Source: Streptomyces sp. GKU 895
GTDB taxonomy: Bacteria; Actinomycetota; Actinomycetes; Streptomycetales; Streptomycetaceae
DNA: 64,000 nt
Assembly (NCBI GenBank): GCA_002027195.1
Contig: MWJO01000017.1
Coordinates: 1 to 64,000 of the forward strand
Reading direction: 5' to 3'
Made by a program: the position numbers and the translations under genes. Below, piece after piece: positions 51,608 to 61,273 of this stretch (position 1 is its first letter; every line of letters begins with the position of its first letter). The notes under the pieces were generated by a model that was not told where the DNA came from, made no database searches, and was given only the letters and a program-made list of their open reading frames with translations.

Positions 51608-52636
51608 GTGAGCCGTCCTTGGAGCGCGCTCTCCCGGCACGGCAGGGCCGTGGTGGTGACCGGGGCCAGCGGCGGCGTGGGGCGGGCCACGGCCCTGGCC
51701 TTCGCCGCCCGGGGCGACCGGGTGGCCCTGCTGGCCCGGGGCCGCGAAGGTCTCGCCGCGGCGGCGGACGAGGTGCAGCGCGCCGGCGGTGAGGCGCTCG
51801 TCGTCCCCGTCGACATGTCCGACGCCAAGGCCGTCGACGACGCGGCACAGAAGGTCGCCGACACGTTCGGCGGCATCGACGTCTGGGTCAACAACGCCTT
51901 CGCCGGGGTCTTCGCGCCGTTCACCCGGATCACCCCGGACGAGTTCCGGCGGGTGACCGAAGTGACGTACCTGGGCTGTGTGTTCGGCACCCGGGCCGCC
52001 CTGCGGCACATGCTGCCGCGAGACCGGGGGACCGTGGTGCAGGTCGGCTCGGCACTCGCGTACCGCGGGATCCCGCTGCAATCCGCCTACTGCGGCGCCA
52101 AGCACGCCATCCAGGGGTTCAACGAGTCGCTGCGCTGCGAGCTGTTGCACGCGGGCAGCGGCGTCCGTACGACGATGGTGCAGCTGCCCGCCGTCAACAC
52201 CCCGCAGTTCGACTGGGTGCTGAGCCGCATGCCGGGACGGGCCCGACCGGTCGCGCCGGTGTACCAGCCGGAGGTGGCGGCCCGGGCGATCGTGCATGCC
52301 GCGTCCCATGGGCGGCGGCGGGAGTACTGGGTCGGCGGATCGACGGTGGCGACACTGCTCGCCAACGCGGTGGCGCCGGGGTTGCTGGACCGGTACCTGG
52401 CACGCAACGCGTTCGAGGCGCAGCAGGACGGGACGGCGGAGGGAGCGGTCGGCAACCTGTGGAGCCCGGCCGACGGTCCTCACGGGCGGGACTTCGGGGC
52501 GCACGGGCGGTTCGACGAGGAGTCGCTGCCGGGGAGTCCACAGGAATGGCTGTCCCGCAACCGCGGGCGGGCGGGTGCCGCGCTGCTGGTGGGAGCGGGC
52601 GTCCTGACCGCCCGGGCGGTGCGGCGGCGGGGTTAG
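51608..52636 (+). CDS. Short-chain dehydrogenase/reductase
   Basis: A 342-residue SDR. The cofactor motif VVTGASGGVGRATALAFAARGD, the NNAF motif (normally NNAG), the catalytic Ser in QVGSALAYRG and the YCGAK (Y-x3-K) pair are present. The C-terminal extension of about 90 residues (after REYWVGGSTVATLLANAV) ends with a hydrophobic AALLVGAGVLTA segment, possibly a membrane anchor. It begins 6 bases after the holin-like gene. Substrate unknown. Confidence 0.9.
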   Translation: MSRPWSALSRHGRAVVVTGASGGVGRATALAFAARGDRVALLARGREGLAAAADEVQRAGGEALVVPVDMSDAKAVDDAAQKVADTFGGIDVWVNNAFAGVFAPFTRITPDEFRRVTEVTYLGCVFGTRAALRHMLPRDRGTVVQVGSALAYRGIPLQSAYCGAKHAIQGFNESLRCELLHAGSGVRTTMVQLPAVNTPQFDWVLSRMPGRARPVAPVYQPEVAARAIVHAASHGRRREYWVGGSTVATLLANAVAPGLLDRYLARNAFEAQQDGTAEGAVGNLWSPADGPHGRDFGAHGRFDEESLPGSPQEWLSRNRGRAGAALLVGAGVLTARAVRRRG

Positions 52637-52665
52637 GCGAGGGACGGGCCGGCCCCGTACGCCTC

Positions 52666-53756
52666 TCACGCCACCCTGAACTCCAGGGCCTCCTCGGCTC
52701 GTAGGGTCAGCCCGTGGCCGAGGCCCGTCGTGGGGTGGATCGTGCCGCCCGTCGGGTCCAGGGCGCCGTCGAAGAGCATGTCCTCGATGCGGACGTGGTC
52801 GTGGAACCACTCCATGTGGCGGAGGTTGGGGAGGGAGGCGGCGGCCGCCGCATGGGCGTGCGGGGCGCAGTGGGTGGAGACCTCCAGGCCGTGGGCCTGG
52901 GCCAGGGCGGCCGCGCGGAGGAACTCCGTGAGGCCGCCGCAGCGGGTCGCGTCGATCTGCAGGCAGTCGACCGCGCCGGCGGCGATCATACGGGCGAAGT
53001 ACGGGAGGTCGTAGCCGTACTCGCCCGCCGTCACGTCGCACACCAGCGCGTCCCGGACCAGCCGCAGCCCCGTCAGGTCGTCCGACGACACCGGCTCCTC
53101 GAACCAGCTCACGCCCAGCTCGGCCAGCTCCCCGCCGACACGCACCGCCTGCTTGCGGGTGTACGCGCCGTTCGCGTCGACATACAACTCGGCCTGGGCG
53201 CCGATCACTTGGCGGGCCGAGCGGACACGGGCGAGGTCGCGCCGGACCGAACGGCCCCAGCTCTCGCCGATCTTCAGCTTCACCCGCGGGATGTGCTGCC
53301 CGTGCACCCAGCCGCCCAACTGCGCGGCCAGATGCGAGTCGTCGTACGTCGTGAAGCCGCCGCTGCCGTAGACCGGGACCCGTTCGCGGACGTGCCCAGG
53401 AGATGGGCGAGGGGGAGTTCGAGGAGGCGGGCCTTGAGGTCCCACAGGGCGATGTCCAGTGCCGAGATCGCGCAGGCGGCGATGCCCGGCCGGCCCGCGT
53501 TGCGGACCGATCGGCACATCGCCTCGTGCGTCGCGGGGATGTCCAGCGCGCTGCGGCCCTCGACCAGCGGGGCGAGCGTCTCGCGCAGGAAGTCGCCGAC
53601 CGCCTGCGGGCCGTACGTCCAGCCCGTGCCGGTCGCGTCGCCCGCCGTCACCTCGGTGATCACGATCGTCGTGGACTCCCAGGCCAGCGTGCCGTCGGCC
53701 TCGGGCGCGTCGGTCGGCACGGTGTAGACCGACACCGCCGGACGGTGCAGCTTCAT
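52666..53756 (-). CDS. Enolase-superfamily (mandelate racemase/muconate lactonising type) enzyme, frame broken once
   Basis: A 363-residue enzyme once one G is restored near 53397 (LLG joined to HVRERVPVYGSGGF). The barrel shows KLKIG with the catalytic Lys pair, LYVDANGAY (metal Asp), WFEEPVS (metal Glu), TAGEYGYD (metal Glu), LQIDATRCGG and STHCAPHAH. This set fits sugar-acid dehydratases and racemases of the MR subgroup; the substrate is not certain. The stop of the F420 gene upstream is 3 bases from its ATG at 53756, so they are probably one transcript. Confidence 0.88.
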
Positions 53757-53758
53757 GG

Positions 53759-54718
53759 TCAGTCCTGCGTGAGCTGCGGCAGCACCTTCGTACGGTAGAA
53801 GTCGAAGAAGCCGCGCTGGTCGGGGCCGATCTGGTTGACGTAGATGCGGTCGAAGCCCGCGTCGGCGAAGGCGGACAGGGCCGCCACATGCTCGTCGACG
53901 TCGTCGCCGCACACCGCCTTGTCGCGCACCATGTCCTCGGTGACCAGGGTCTGCGCCTGCTCGAAGTGGCGCGGCGAGGGCAGCACCTGGGCCAGCTCAC
54001 CGGGCAGGAACTGGTTGCCCCACAGTCGGTGCACGGTGCGCACCGCCTCGTCGCGGTCCGTGCCGTAGCAGACCTTCGTCCCGCCACTCACGAGCTTCGC
54101 GCCCCCGCCGCCCTTGCGGAACTGCTCCACCATCGACGCCTCCGGCATCATCGTGATGTAGCCGTCGCCCACCCGGGCCGCGAGCGCGGTCGCCGCCGGG
54201 CCGAAGCCCGAGATGTCGATGGGCACGGGCTCGTCGGGGACGGTGTAGAGGCGGGCGTTCTCGACCGTGTAGTGGGTGCCGTGGTGGCTGACCTCCTCGC
54301 CGGTGAACAGCCGGCGCATGATCTGGATCGACTCCTCCAGCATTTCGAGCCGTACGCTCGCGGGCGGCCAGACATGGCCCAGGATGTGCTCGTTGAGCGC
54401 CTCGCCGCTGCCCACGCCGAGCCGGAAGCGGCCCTCGGTCATGACCGCCGTGGTCGCCGCGGCCTGGGCGATCACCGCGGGATGCGTGCGGACGGTCGGA
54501 CAGGTCACCGCCGTTTCCACCGGCAGCGACACCGCCTCCGAGAGGGCGCCGAGCACCGACCAGACGAACGGGCTCTGCCCCTGCGCGTCGTTCCACGGGT
54601 GGTAGTGGTCGGAGATCCACAACGCGCGGAACCCGGCCTGTTCGGCCATGCGCGCCTGCTCGATCAGCTCCGCGGGACCGAACTCCTCGCAGGACAGGAA
54701 GTAGCCGTACTCGGGCAT
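53759..54718 (-). CDS. F420-dependent LLM-class oxidoreductase (FGD-like)
   Basis: A 319-residue luciferase-like barrel protein of the F420-dependent TIGR03557/glucose-6-phosphate dehydrogenase-like group. LWISDHYHPWNDAQGQSPFVWSVLGALSEAV and TCPTVRTHPAVIAQAAATTAVMTEGRFRLGVGSGE are characteristic, and WISDHYHPW contains the catalytic His region. The ATG at 54718 follows TTGGAGGT. A perfect SigB-like promoter lies upstream. With the enolase-superfamily gene it may process a sugar derivative; the actual substrate is unknown. Confidence 0.88.
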   Translation of the reverse strand: MPEYGYFLSCEEFGPAELIEQARMAEQAGFRALWISDHYHPWNDAQGQSPFVWSVLGALSEAVSLPVETAVTCPTVRTHPAVIAQAAATTAVMTEGRFRLGVGSGEALNEHILGHVWPPASVRLEMLEESIQIMRRLFTGEEVSHHGTHYTVENARLYTVPDEPVPIDISGFGPAATALAARVGDGYITMMPEASMVEQFRKGGGGAKLVSGGTKVCYGTDRDEAVRTVHRLWGNQFLPGELAQVLPSPRHFEQAQTLVTEDMVRDKAVCGDDVDEHVAALSAFADAGFDRIYVNQIGPDQRGFFDFYRTKVLPQLTQD

Positions 54719-54758
54719 GGGGGACCTCCAAGGACAGTGGTACGACGGCACGCTCCGG

Positions 54759-54782
54759 GTACCCGGCGGCGACGGCGGAAAC
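54759..54782 (-). promoter_or_regulatory. SigB-like promoter upstream of the F420 gene
   Basis: On the minus strand GTTT (54782-54779), 14 bases, then GGGTAC (54764-54759), an exact fit to GNNT-N14-16-GGGTAC. It lies about 41 bases upstream of the ATG at 54718. Confidence 0.6.
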
Positions 54783-54892
54783 CGGCGGAGGTCGCACCCG
54801 GCACGGGCCCCCGTCACCGGCGGACGTTTGGCCGCCCTGGCCAGGGGGACGCGGAAGGCTCCCGAGGTACGCGACAGCCCCGGAGGCGCACC

Positions 54893-56534
54893 GTGAGTCG
54901 ACCCCGCATCGTGATCGTCGGCGCCGGATTCGCCGGGTACCGGACCGCCCGCACCCTGTCCAGGCTCACCCGGCACCAGGCCGAGATCACGCTGCTCAAC
55001 CCGACCGACTACTTCCTGTACCTGCCCCTGCTGCCCCAGGTGGCCGCCGGGATCCTGGAGCCACGCCGGGTCACCGTCTCCCTGTCGGGCACCCTGCCCG
55101 GGGTGCGGCTGGTGCTCGGCGAAGCCGAGGGCATCGACCTCGACGGGCGGACCGTGCACTACACCGACCCCGAGGGCGAGACCGGCACCCTGCCCTACGA
55201 CCGGCTGGTGATCTCCGTCGGCAGCGTCAACAAGCTGCTGCCGGTCCCGGGCGTCGCCGAGCACGCGCACGGCTTCCGCGGGCTGCCCGAGGCGCTGTAC
55301 CTGCGTGACCACGTCACCCGGCAGATGGAGCTCGCCGCCGCGGCCGACGATCCCGAGAGCCGCGCCGCCCGCCGCACCTTCGTGGTGGTCGGCGCCGGGT
55401 ACACCGGTACCGAGGTGGCCGCGCACGGGCAGCTGTACACCGACGCCCAGGCCCGCAGGCAGCCGCTGCGCGACGGTGTACGGCCGCGCTGGATGCTCCT
55501 TGACGTCGCGCCGCGCGTCCTGCCCGAGATGGACGAACGGCTCTCCCGCACCGCCGACCGGGTGCTGCGGGAGCGGGGCGTCGACGTGCGCATGGGCACC
55601 TCCGTGAAGGAGGCCACGCACGACGGAGTACTGCTGACGGACGGGGAGTTCGTCCCCACCCGCACGCTGGTGTGGTGCGTCGGCGTACGGCCCGATCCGC
55701 TCGTCGAGAGCGTCGGCCAACCCCTGGAGCGGGGACGGCTGATCGTCGACCCGTATCTCCAAGTGCCCGGCAGCCCCGAGGTGTTCGCGTGTGGCGACGC
55801 GGCGGCCGTGCCCGACCTGGACAAGCCCGGCTCCTTCACGCCGATGACCGCGCAGCACGCCTGGCGGCACGGCCATGTCGCGGCCCGCAACGTCGCCGCC
55901 TCGCTCGGCGTCGGTGAGCGGCGCCCGTACCGGCACCGGGACCTGGGCTCGTCGTCGACCTGGGCGGCACGAAGGCCGCGGCGAACCCGCTGGGCGTGCC
56001 GCTGCCCGGGCCGCTGGCGGGGCCGGTCGCCCGCGGCTACCACCTGGCCGCGATGCCCGGCAACCGCGTCCGGGTGGCCGCCGACTGGCTGCTGGACGCC
56101 GTACTCCCGCGCCAGGCCGTCCAGTTGGGCCTCGTACGGTCCTGGTCGGTGCCGCTGGACACGGCGTCGCCGGAACTGGCCCGGGTGCCCGGGGCGCCGC
56201 AACGGCGGGAGAAGGAGAACAGCGCGGTGGGCTCGGGGCCCTCGGGGCCGGGTGCGGCTGTCGAGGAGGACACGACAGACGCCCCTGCACCTGCGGCCGA
56301 ACCAGCCGCCGGGCCAGCCGATCCTGCGAAGAGCCAGCCGGGTGGCGAGCCCGCGAAGAATCAGCCGGGCGCCGAGCCCGCGAAGAGCCAGCCGGGCGGC
56401 GAACCCGCGAAGAATCAGCCGGGCGCCGAGCCTGCCAAGAATCAGCCCGGCGGCGAGCCCGCCGACCCCCCGGGCCCGTCAAGCACCCCGGTACCCCGGA
56501 CACCCCGGACACCCCCACGGAAGGAGACTCATGA
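54893..56534 (+). CDS. NDH-2-type NAD(P)/FAD-dependent oxidoreductase with repeat tail (frame broken twice)
   Basis: A type II NADH:quinone oxidoreductase-like flavoprotein. The FAD motif IVIVGAGFAGYRTARTL, the NAD motif FVVVGAGYTGTEVA and the FAD-contact FACGDAAAVPDL are clear. One T is missing near 55950 (joining DLG to FVVDLGGTKAA) and one C near 56470; with both restored the protein is 547 residues. It ends PGPVKHPGTPDTP...EGDS with a stop overlapping the transketolase ATG. The last 100 residues hold a 9-residue tandem repeat (KSQPGGEPA-like). A weak SigB-like promoter (GTTT-N15-GGGGAC, 54826-54850) lies upstream. Confidence 0.85.
56329..56463 (+). repeat. Five tandem 27-bp units encoding a 9-residue repeat
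   Basis: Five units of 27 bases read KSQPGGEPA, KNQPGAEPA, KSQPGGEPA, KNQPGAEPA, KNQPGGEPA. The third positions are almost all G or C, supporting that this frame is translated. The unit length keeps the frame. Confidence 0.85.
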
Positions 56535-58377
56535 AGTCCGCCGAACTCGCCGACCTGGGTCAGCAGTTGCGTGTCGGACAGTGTGCGCGCGGCCGCTGCC
56601 GCGGGATCGGGCACCCGACGTCGTCGATGTCCGCCGCCGACCTGATGGCCGTACTCCTCGCCCGCCACTTCCGCTACGACTTCGACCGCCCGACCCACCC
56701 CGGCAACGACCGCTTCATCCTCTCCAAGGGACACGCCTCCCCGCTGATGTACGCCGCCTACAAGGCCGCCGGCGCCATCGACGACGAGGAGTTGCTCACC
56801 TTCCGCAAGCTGGGCAGCCGGCTCGAAGGGCACCCCACGCCCCGGCGGCTGCCGTGGGTCGAGACCGCCACGGGCTCGCTCGGACAGGGGCTGCCGGTCG
56901 GGGTCGGCATCGCGCTGGCCGGCAAGCGGCTGGAGCGCACCGGGTACCGGGTGTGGGTGCTGTGCGGCGACAGCGAGCTCGCCGAGGGCTCGGTGTGGGA
57001 GGCCGCCGAACACGCGGGCCACGAGCATCTCGACAACCTCACCGTGATCGTCGACGTCAACCGGCTCGGCCAGCGCGGCCCCACCCGGCACGGCCACGAC
57101 CTGGACGCCTACGCCCGCCGCTTCCAGGCCTTCGGCTGGCACACCGTCGAGGTGGACGGCCACGACGTGGACGCCGTCGACCGGGCGTACGGCGAGGCCC
57201 TGTCCACCACCGGACAGCCGACCGCGATCCTCGCCCGCACCCTCAAGGGCAAGGGCGTCGAGGGCGTCCAGGACCGCGAGGGACTGCACGGCAAGCCGCT
57301 GCCCGACGCCGACGAGGCGATCGCCGAGCTCGGCGGCCCCCGTGACCTGCGCATCGAGGTGCGCGAGCCGCCCGCCGCCCGCATGCTGCACGCCGTGCGC
57401 GCCGGACACCTCGACCTGCCCACCTGGGACCTGGGCGAGGAGATCGCCACCCGTGACGCCTACGGACACGCCCTCACCGCGCTCGGCACCGCGCGCGGCG
57501 ACGTCGTCGCCCTCGACGGCGAGGTCGGCGACTCCACCCGCGCCGAGCTCTTCGCCAAGGAGCACCCGGACCGCTACTTCGAGTGCTACATCGCCGAGCA
57601 GCAGCTGGTCGCCGCCGCGGTGGGGCTCGCCGCGCGCGGCTTCGTGCCGTACGCGGCCACCTTCGCCGCCTTCCTGACCCGGGCGTACGACTTCGCCCGC
57701 ATGGCGTCCATCAGCGGTGCCGGCATCAATCTCGTCGGCTCGCACGCGGGGGTCGCCATCGGGGAGGACGGGCCCTCGCAGATGGGGCTGGAGGACCTGG
57801 CGATGATGCGGGCCGTGCACGGCTCGACCGTGCTGTACCCGTGCGACGCGAACCAGACCGCGCGGCTCGTCGCCGCCATGGCCGGTCTCGACGGCGTCCG
57901 CTATCTGCGCACCTCGCGGGGCAAGAGCCCGGTGATCTACGGCCCGGACGAGGAGTTCCCGGTCGGCGGCAGCAAGGTGCTGCGCTCCTCCGACGGCGAC
58001 CGGCTGACCGTCGTCGCCGCGGGCGTCACCGTGCACGAGGCGCTGGCCGCCGCCGACGCCCTCGCGCGGGACGGCATCGCCGTCCGGGTCGTCGACCTGT
58101 ACTCCGTCAAGCCCGTCGACCGGCTCACCCTGCGCCGGCCGCCGAGGAGACCGGCTGTCTGCTGACCGTCGAGGACCACCACGAGGAGGGCGGCCTCGGC
58201 GACGCGGTGCTCGACGCGTTCACCGACGGGCGGCCCGTACCGCGCCTGGTGCGCCTGGGAGTGCGTACGATGCCCGGTTCCGCGTCCCCCGAGGAGCAGC
58301 TGCATGCCGCGGGCATCGACGCCGAAGGCATCGCGGCGGCCGCGAAGCTGCTGGTGGAAGAGGCGATCGTGCGATGA
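56531..58377 (+). CDS. Transketolase (frame broken once)
   Basis: A thiamine diphosphate enzyme of pentose-phosphate metabolism. The ThDP motif GDSELAEGSVWEAAEHAGHEHLDNLTVIVDVN (GDG-like to NN-like) is present, as are KGHASPLMYAA, GSLGQGLPVGVGIAL and the C-terminal GEDGPSQMGLEDLAMMR. N- and C-terminal halves, often separate genes in bacteria, are fused here. One G is missing near 58138 (TLRRAAEETGCLL); restoring it gives 615 residues. The start overlaps the NDH stop and the stop overlaps the LigD gene start, so all three are coupled. Confidence 0.9.
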
Positions 58378-59302
58378 CCGACGACGTCCGGAAGGTGCGG
58401 GCCGGACGCCGCACGGTCGAGGTGCACCGGCCCGGCAAGGTGCTCTTCCCGGGCAGCGGGGAGACGAAGGAGTACACCAAAGGCGATCTCGTCGAGTACT
58501 ACCGGGCCGTCGCCCCCTTCATGCTGCCGCACCTGCGCGGCCGCCCGCTGATGCTGGAACGCCGTCCGGACGGGATCGACGGCCCCCGGTTCATGCAGAA
58601 GAACACCCCGGAGAACTACCCGGACTGGATCAGCCGCGTCGAGGTGGCCAAGGAGGGCGGAACGGTCTGCCACACCGTGTGCGACGACTCCGCCACTCTC
58701 GTGTACCTCGCCGACCAGGCCAGCCTCACCCTGCACCGCTGGCTGTCCCGGGTCGGACGGCTCGAGCGCCCCGACCGGATGGTCTTCGACCTCGACCCGT
58801 CCGGCGAGGGCGAGGACTTCGCGCCGGTGCGCACGGCGGCCACGCTGCTGGCGGAACTGCTCGACGAGCTGAAACTGCGTCGGCGCTGATGACGACCGGT
58901 TCCCGCGGGCTGCACGTGGTGGTGCCGGTCAACGGCCACGACGACTTCGACGAGGTGCGCGACTTCGCCAAGGACGTCGCCGATCTCCTCGTGGCCGGGC
59001 ACCCCGACCGGTTCACCACCGCCGCCCGCAAGAAGGACCGCGGCGACCGCCTCTATCTGGACGTCCAGCGCAACGGCTACGCCCAGACCGCGGTCGTGCC
59101 CTACACCGTCCGGGCCAGGCCCGGCGCCCCCGTGGCCACCCCGCTGTCCTGGTCCCAGCTGGACGACCCCGGCCTCGACGCCCGCCGCTGGACCATCGCC
59201 GACGCCGTCGACCAGGCCCGCACCAACCCGTGGGCCGGGGTGATGAGCAAGGGCCGGGCCCTCGGACCGGCCCGGCGCCGGCTGAACGCGATGCGGGGCT
59301 GA
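58374..59302 (+). CDS. LigD polymerase-domain protein (stand-alone, frame broken once)
   Basis: A primase-polymerase of the kind fused to DNA ligase D in non-homologous end joining, here without ligase or nuclease domains. VEVHRPGKVLFPGSGETKEYTKGDLVEYYRAVAPFMLPHLRGRPL, VFDLDPSGEGEDF (catalytic Asp pair) and SRGLHVVVPV (active-site His) are characteristic. One G is missing near 58879; restoring it joins LKLASALMTTGSRG and gives 309 residues. It overlaps the transketolase stop (ATGA). Its presence in this operon is unexplained. Confidence 0.88.
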
Positions 59303-59390
59303 CGGGCACCCGCGCGGGCTTTGGCCCCACCTCCACGCCCGGTAAAGGTTTGACCGGCTGACATGCGGCCACCCGGAGCAAGAGGTGGCC

Positions 59391-59743
59391 ATGACGAACA
59401 CAAAAAACACATCAGACACGCAGGATTCACAGAAATCCCCCAAGCGGGCGGAAAGCGACACGGCGGAAGACCGGCCGAGCCCCATGCAGGTGCTGCGTGA
59501 CGCGCGCACCCAGCTCGCGGAGCTGACCGGCATGGCCGCCGAGTCGGTGTCGTCCTTCGAGCAGACGGAGGACGGCTGGTCGCTGGAGGTCGAGGTCCTC
59601 GAGCTCGCCCGCGTGCCCGACACGATGAGCCTGATGGCGAGCTACCAGGTCGACCTCGACCCCGACGGGCAGCTCACCGGCTACCGGCGCGTACGCCGCT
59701 ACGAACGCGGACGTGCGACGCACACCGGTCCGGCGGCCGGTAG
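59391..59743 (+). CDS. gvpO: Gas vesicle protein GvpO (frame broken once)
   Basis: A GvpO-family accessory protein, 117 residues when one C is restored near 59715, so that ERGRADAHRSGGR precedes a TAG at 59741. Family features are RDARTQLAELTGMAAESVSSFEQTEDGWSLEVEVLELARVPDTM and SYQVDLDPDGQLTGYRRVRRYERGR. Without the repair it reads through into gvpA as one false fusion. I chose the ATG at 59391; AGAGG lies 5 bases upstream. The N-terminal 30 residues are polar and disordered. First gene of the gas-vesicle cluster. Confidence 0.85.
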
Positions 59744-59804
59744 ACCGCCGCATCGACGTCCCACCCGACACAGAAACCACGGCAGAGAAGGAGGCGCGGT
59801 CGGC

Positions 59805-60236
59805 ATGACCGTTGTCCCGGCACAGCAGACCGGCGGCGGAGGCGGCAGCAGTGGCCTCTACGACGTTCTGGAACTAGTCCTCGACAGGGGTCTCGTCATC
59901 GACGCGTTCGTGCGGGTCTCCCTGGTCGGTATCGAAATCCTCAAGATCGACGTCCGGGTCGTGGTGGCGAGCGTGGACACGTATCTGCGCTTCGCCGAGG
60001 CGTGCAACCGCCTCGACCTGGAAGCAGGGCCGCGCAAGGACCCGGGCCTGCCCGACCTCGTCGGCGAGATCACCGAGTCCGGCGCCCGCGGCAAGTCCAA
60101 GGGTGCGCTGTCCGGCGCCGCGCAGACCATCTCGGACGCCTTCAAGCAGGCGCGCGAGGAGGGCGAGCCCGAACAGCAGCAGCGGCCCCGCGCCCGTAAG
60201 TCGACGGCGGCCCGCAGGAAGGAGGAGCAGGAGTGA
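59805..60236 (+). CDS. gvpA: Gas vesicle structural protein GvpA
   Basis: A 143-residue GvpA-family protein, the main shell protein of gas vesicles or a homologue. The core LYDVLELVLDRGLVIDAFVRVSLVGIEILKIDVRVVVASVDTYLRFAE is the standard GvpA amphipathic alpha-beta-beta-alpha unit. The C-terminal 60 residues are a charged extension (ARGKSKGALSGAAQ...), longer than classical GvpA of about 70 residues but usual in Streptomyces. AGAAGGAGG precedes the ATG at 59805. It overlaps gvpF by 4 bases. Confidence 0.92.
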   Translation: MTVVPAQQTGGGGGSSGLYDVLELVLDRGLVIDAFVRVSLVGIEILKIDVRVVVASVDTYLRFAEACNRLDLEAGPRKDPGLPDLVGEITESGARGKSKGALSGAAQTISDAFKQAREEGEPEQQQRPRARKSTAARRKEEQE

Positions 60237-61003
60237 GCACGTACGTGTACGGCATCATCGACGGCTCCCGTGCCTCGCTGCCCGAGGACACGGTGGGCGT
60301 CGGCGACCCGCAGCTGCCCGTGCGCGTCCTCGAGGAGAGCGGTCTGGCGGCCGTCGTCAGTGACGCGCCCGAGGGGCTGCGGCCCAAGCGCAAGGACCTG
60401 CTCGCCCACCAGAACGTGCTCGCCGCGGCCGGCGCGGACGGCTGTGTGCTGCCCATGCGGTTCGGCAGCGTGGCGCCCGACGACGAGACCGTCACCTCGG
60501 TGCTCGCCGAGCGCGCCGAGCACTACAAGGAACGCCTCCGGGCCCTGGACGGCAAGGTCGAGTACAACGTCAAGGCCACCCACGACGAGGAGGCGGTGCT
60601 TCATCGGGTGATGGCCGAGAACCCCGAGCTGCGGGCCCTGACCGAGGCCAACCGGAAGGCGGGCGGCGGCAGTTACGAGGAGAAGCTGCGGCTCGGCGAG
60701 ATGGTGGTCGCCGCGGTCAAGGCGCGCGAGGTCGAGGACGCGGCCGACGTGCAGCAGGCCCTGGAGACGACCGCCGCGGCGGTGAGCAACGGCCCGGAGT
60801 CCAGCGGCTGGCTCGCCAACGTGTCGTTCCTGGTGGCCCGCGACGAGGCCGAGACCTTCCTCGCCTCGGTCGAGCAGGTCCGCAAGAGCCATCCCCACCT
60901 CGAACTGCGGGTCAACGGCCCGCTGCCGCCGTACAGCTTCGTCGAGCCCGGCTCCGCCGAGCCCGCGGGCACCACGGCCGGCGCGGAGAGCTCCGGAGAG
61001 TGA
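60233..61003 (+). CDS. gvpF: Gas vesicle protein GvpF/GvpL family (GvpF)
   Basis: A 256-residue GvpF/L accessory protein that helps nucleate or assemble the vesicle. It opens TYVYGIIDGSRASLPEDTVG and contains the typical PMRFGSVAPDDETVTSVLAERAEHYKERLRALDGKVEYNVKA. The GTG at 60233 overlaps the gvpA stop. The C-terminal tail is Glu/Gly/Ser-rich. A second member of the family begins at 63385. Confidence 0.92.
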   Translation: MSTYVYGIIDGSRASLPEDTVGVGDPQLPVRVLEESGLAAVVSDAPEGLRPKRKDLLAHQNVLAAAGADGCVLPMRFGSVAPDDETVTSVLAERAEHYKERLRALDGKVEYNVKATHDEEAVLHRVMAENPELRALTEANRKAGGGSYEEKLRLGEMVVAAVKAREVEDAADVQQALETTAAAVSNGPESSGWLANVSFLVARDEAETFLASVEQVRKSHPHLELRVNGPLPPYSFVEPGSAEPAGTTAGAESSGE

Positions 61004-61012
61004 GGTGAGGGC

Positions 61013-61273
61013 GTGGGACTCATCGGCGAGGTGCTGCTGCTGCCGTTCGCGCCCGTGCGCGGAAGCGCCTGGGTCATCAGACAGGTGCTGAGCGAGGCAG
61101 AGCGCATCTACTACGACCCGGCCACGGTCCGGGCCGAACTCGCCCGCCTGGAAGAGCGGTTGGAGGCGGGCGAGATCGACGAGGAGGAGTTCGACCGGCA
61201 GGAGGACGAGCTCCTCGACCGGCTGGAGACCGGCTCGCGCTCGAGCGCGGCAACCAACGACTGGACGAGTTGA
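61013..61273 (+). CDS. gvpG: Gas vesicle protein GvpG
   Basis: An 86-residue GvpG. LPFAPVRGSAWVIRQVLSEAERIYYDPATVRAELARLEERLEAGEIDEEEFDRQEDELLDRL is the defining family sequence, a long amphipathic helix after a hydrophobic start. The GTG at 61013 lies 9 bases after the gvpF stop, and the gene shares the last base of its stop with the gvpY start. Confidence 0.9.
   Translation: MGLIGEVLLLPFAPVRGSAWVIRQVLSEAERIYYDPATVRAELARLEERLEAGEIDEEEFDRQEDELLDRLETGSRSSAATNDWTS

Noticed and set aside
56329..56463. CRISPR-like repeat array
   Set aside because: The five units are directly adjacent, 27 bases each, without spacers and in frame inside a coding gene.
53759..58165. Very long open frames of 1425 codons on both strands through the F420/NDH/transketolase region
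   Set aside because: They are antisense or out-of-frame readings of real genes; only the parts matching known families are annotated.
59385..60236. A single continuous frame that would encode a GvpO-GvpA fusion protein
   Set aside because: A one-base loss near 59715 opens it. Restoring the base gives a normal GvpO end with TAG at 59741 and gvpA has its own ribosome-binding site and ATG at 59805.
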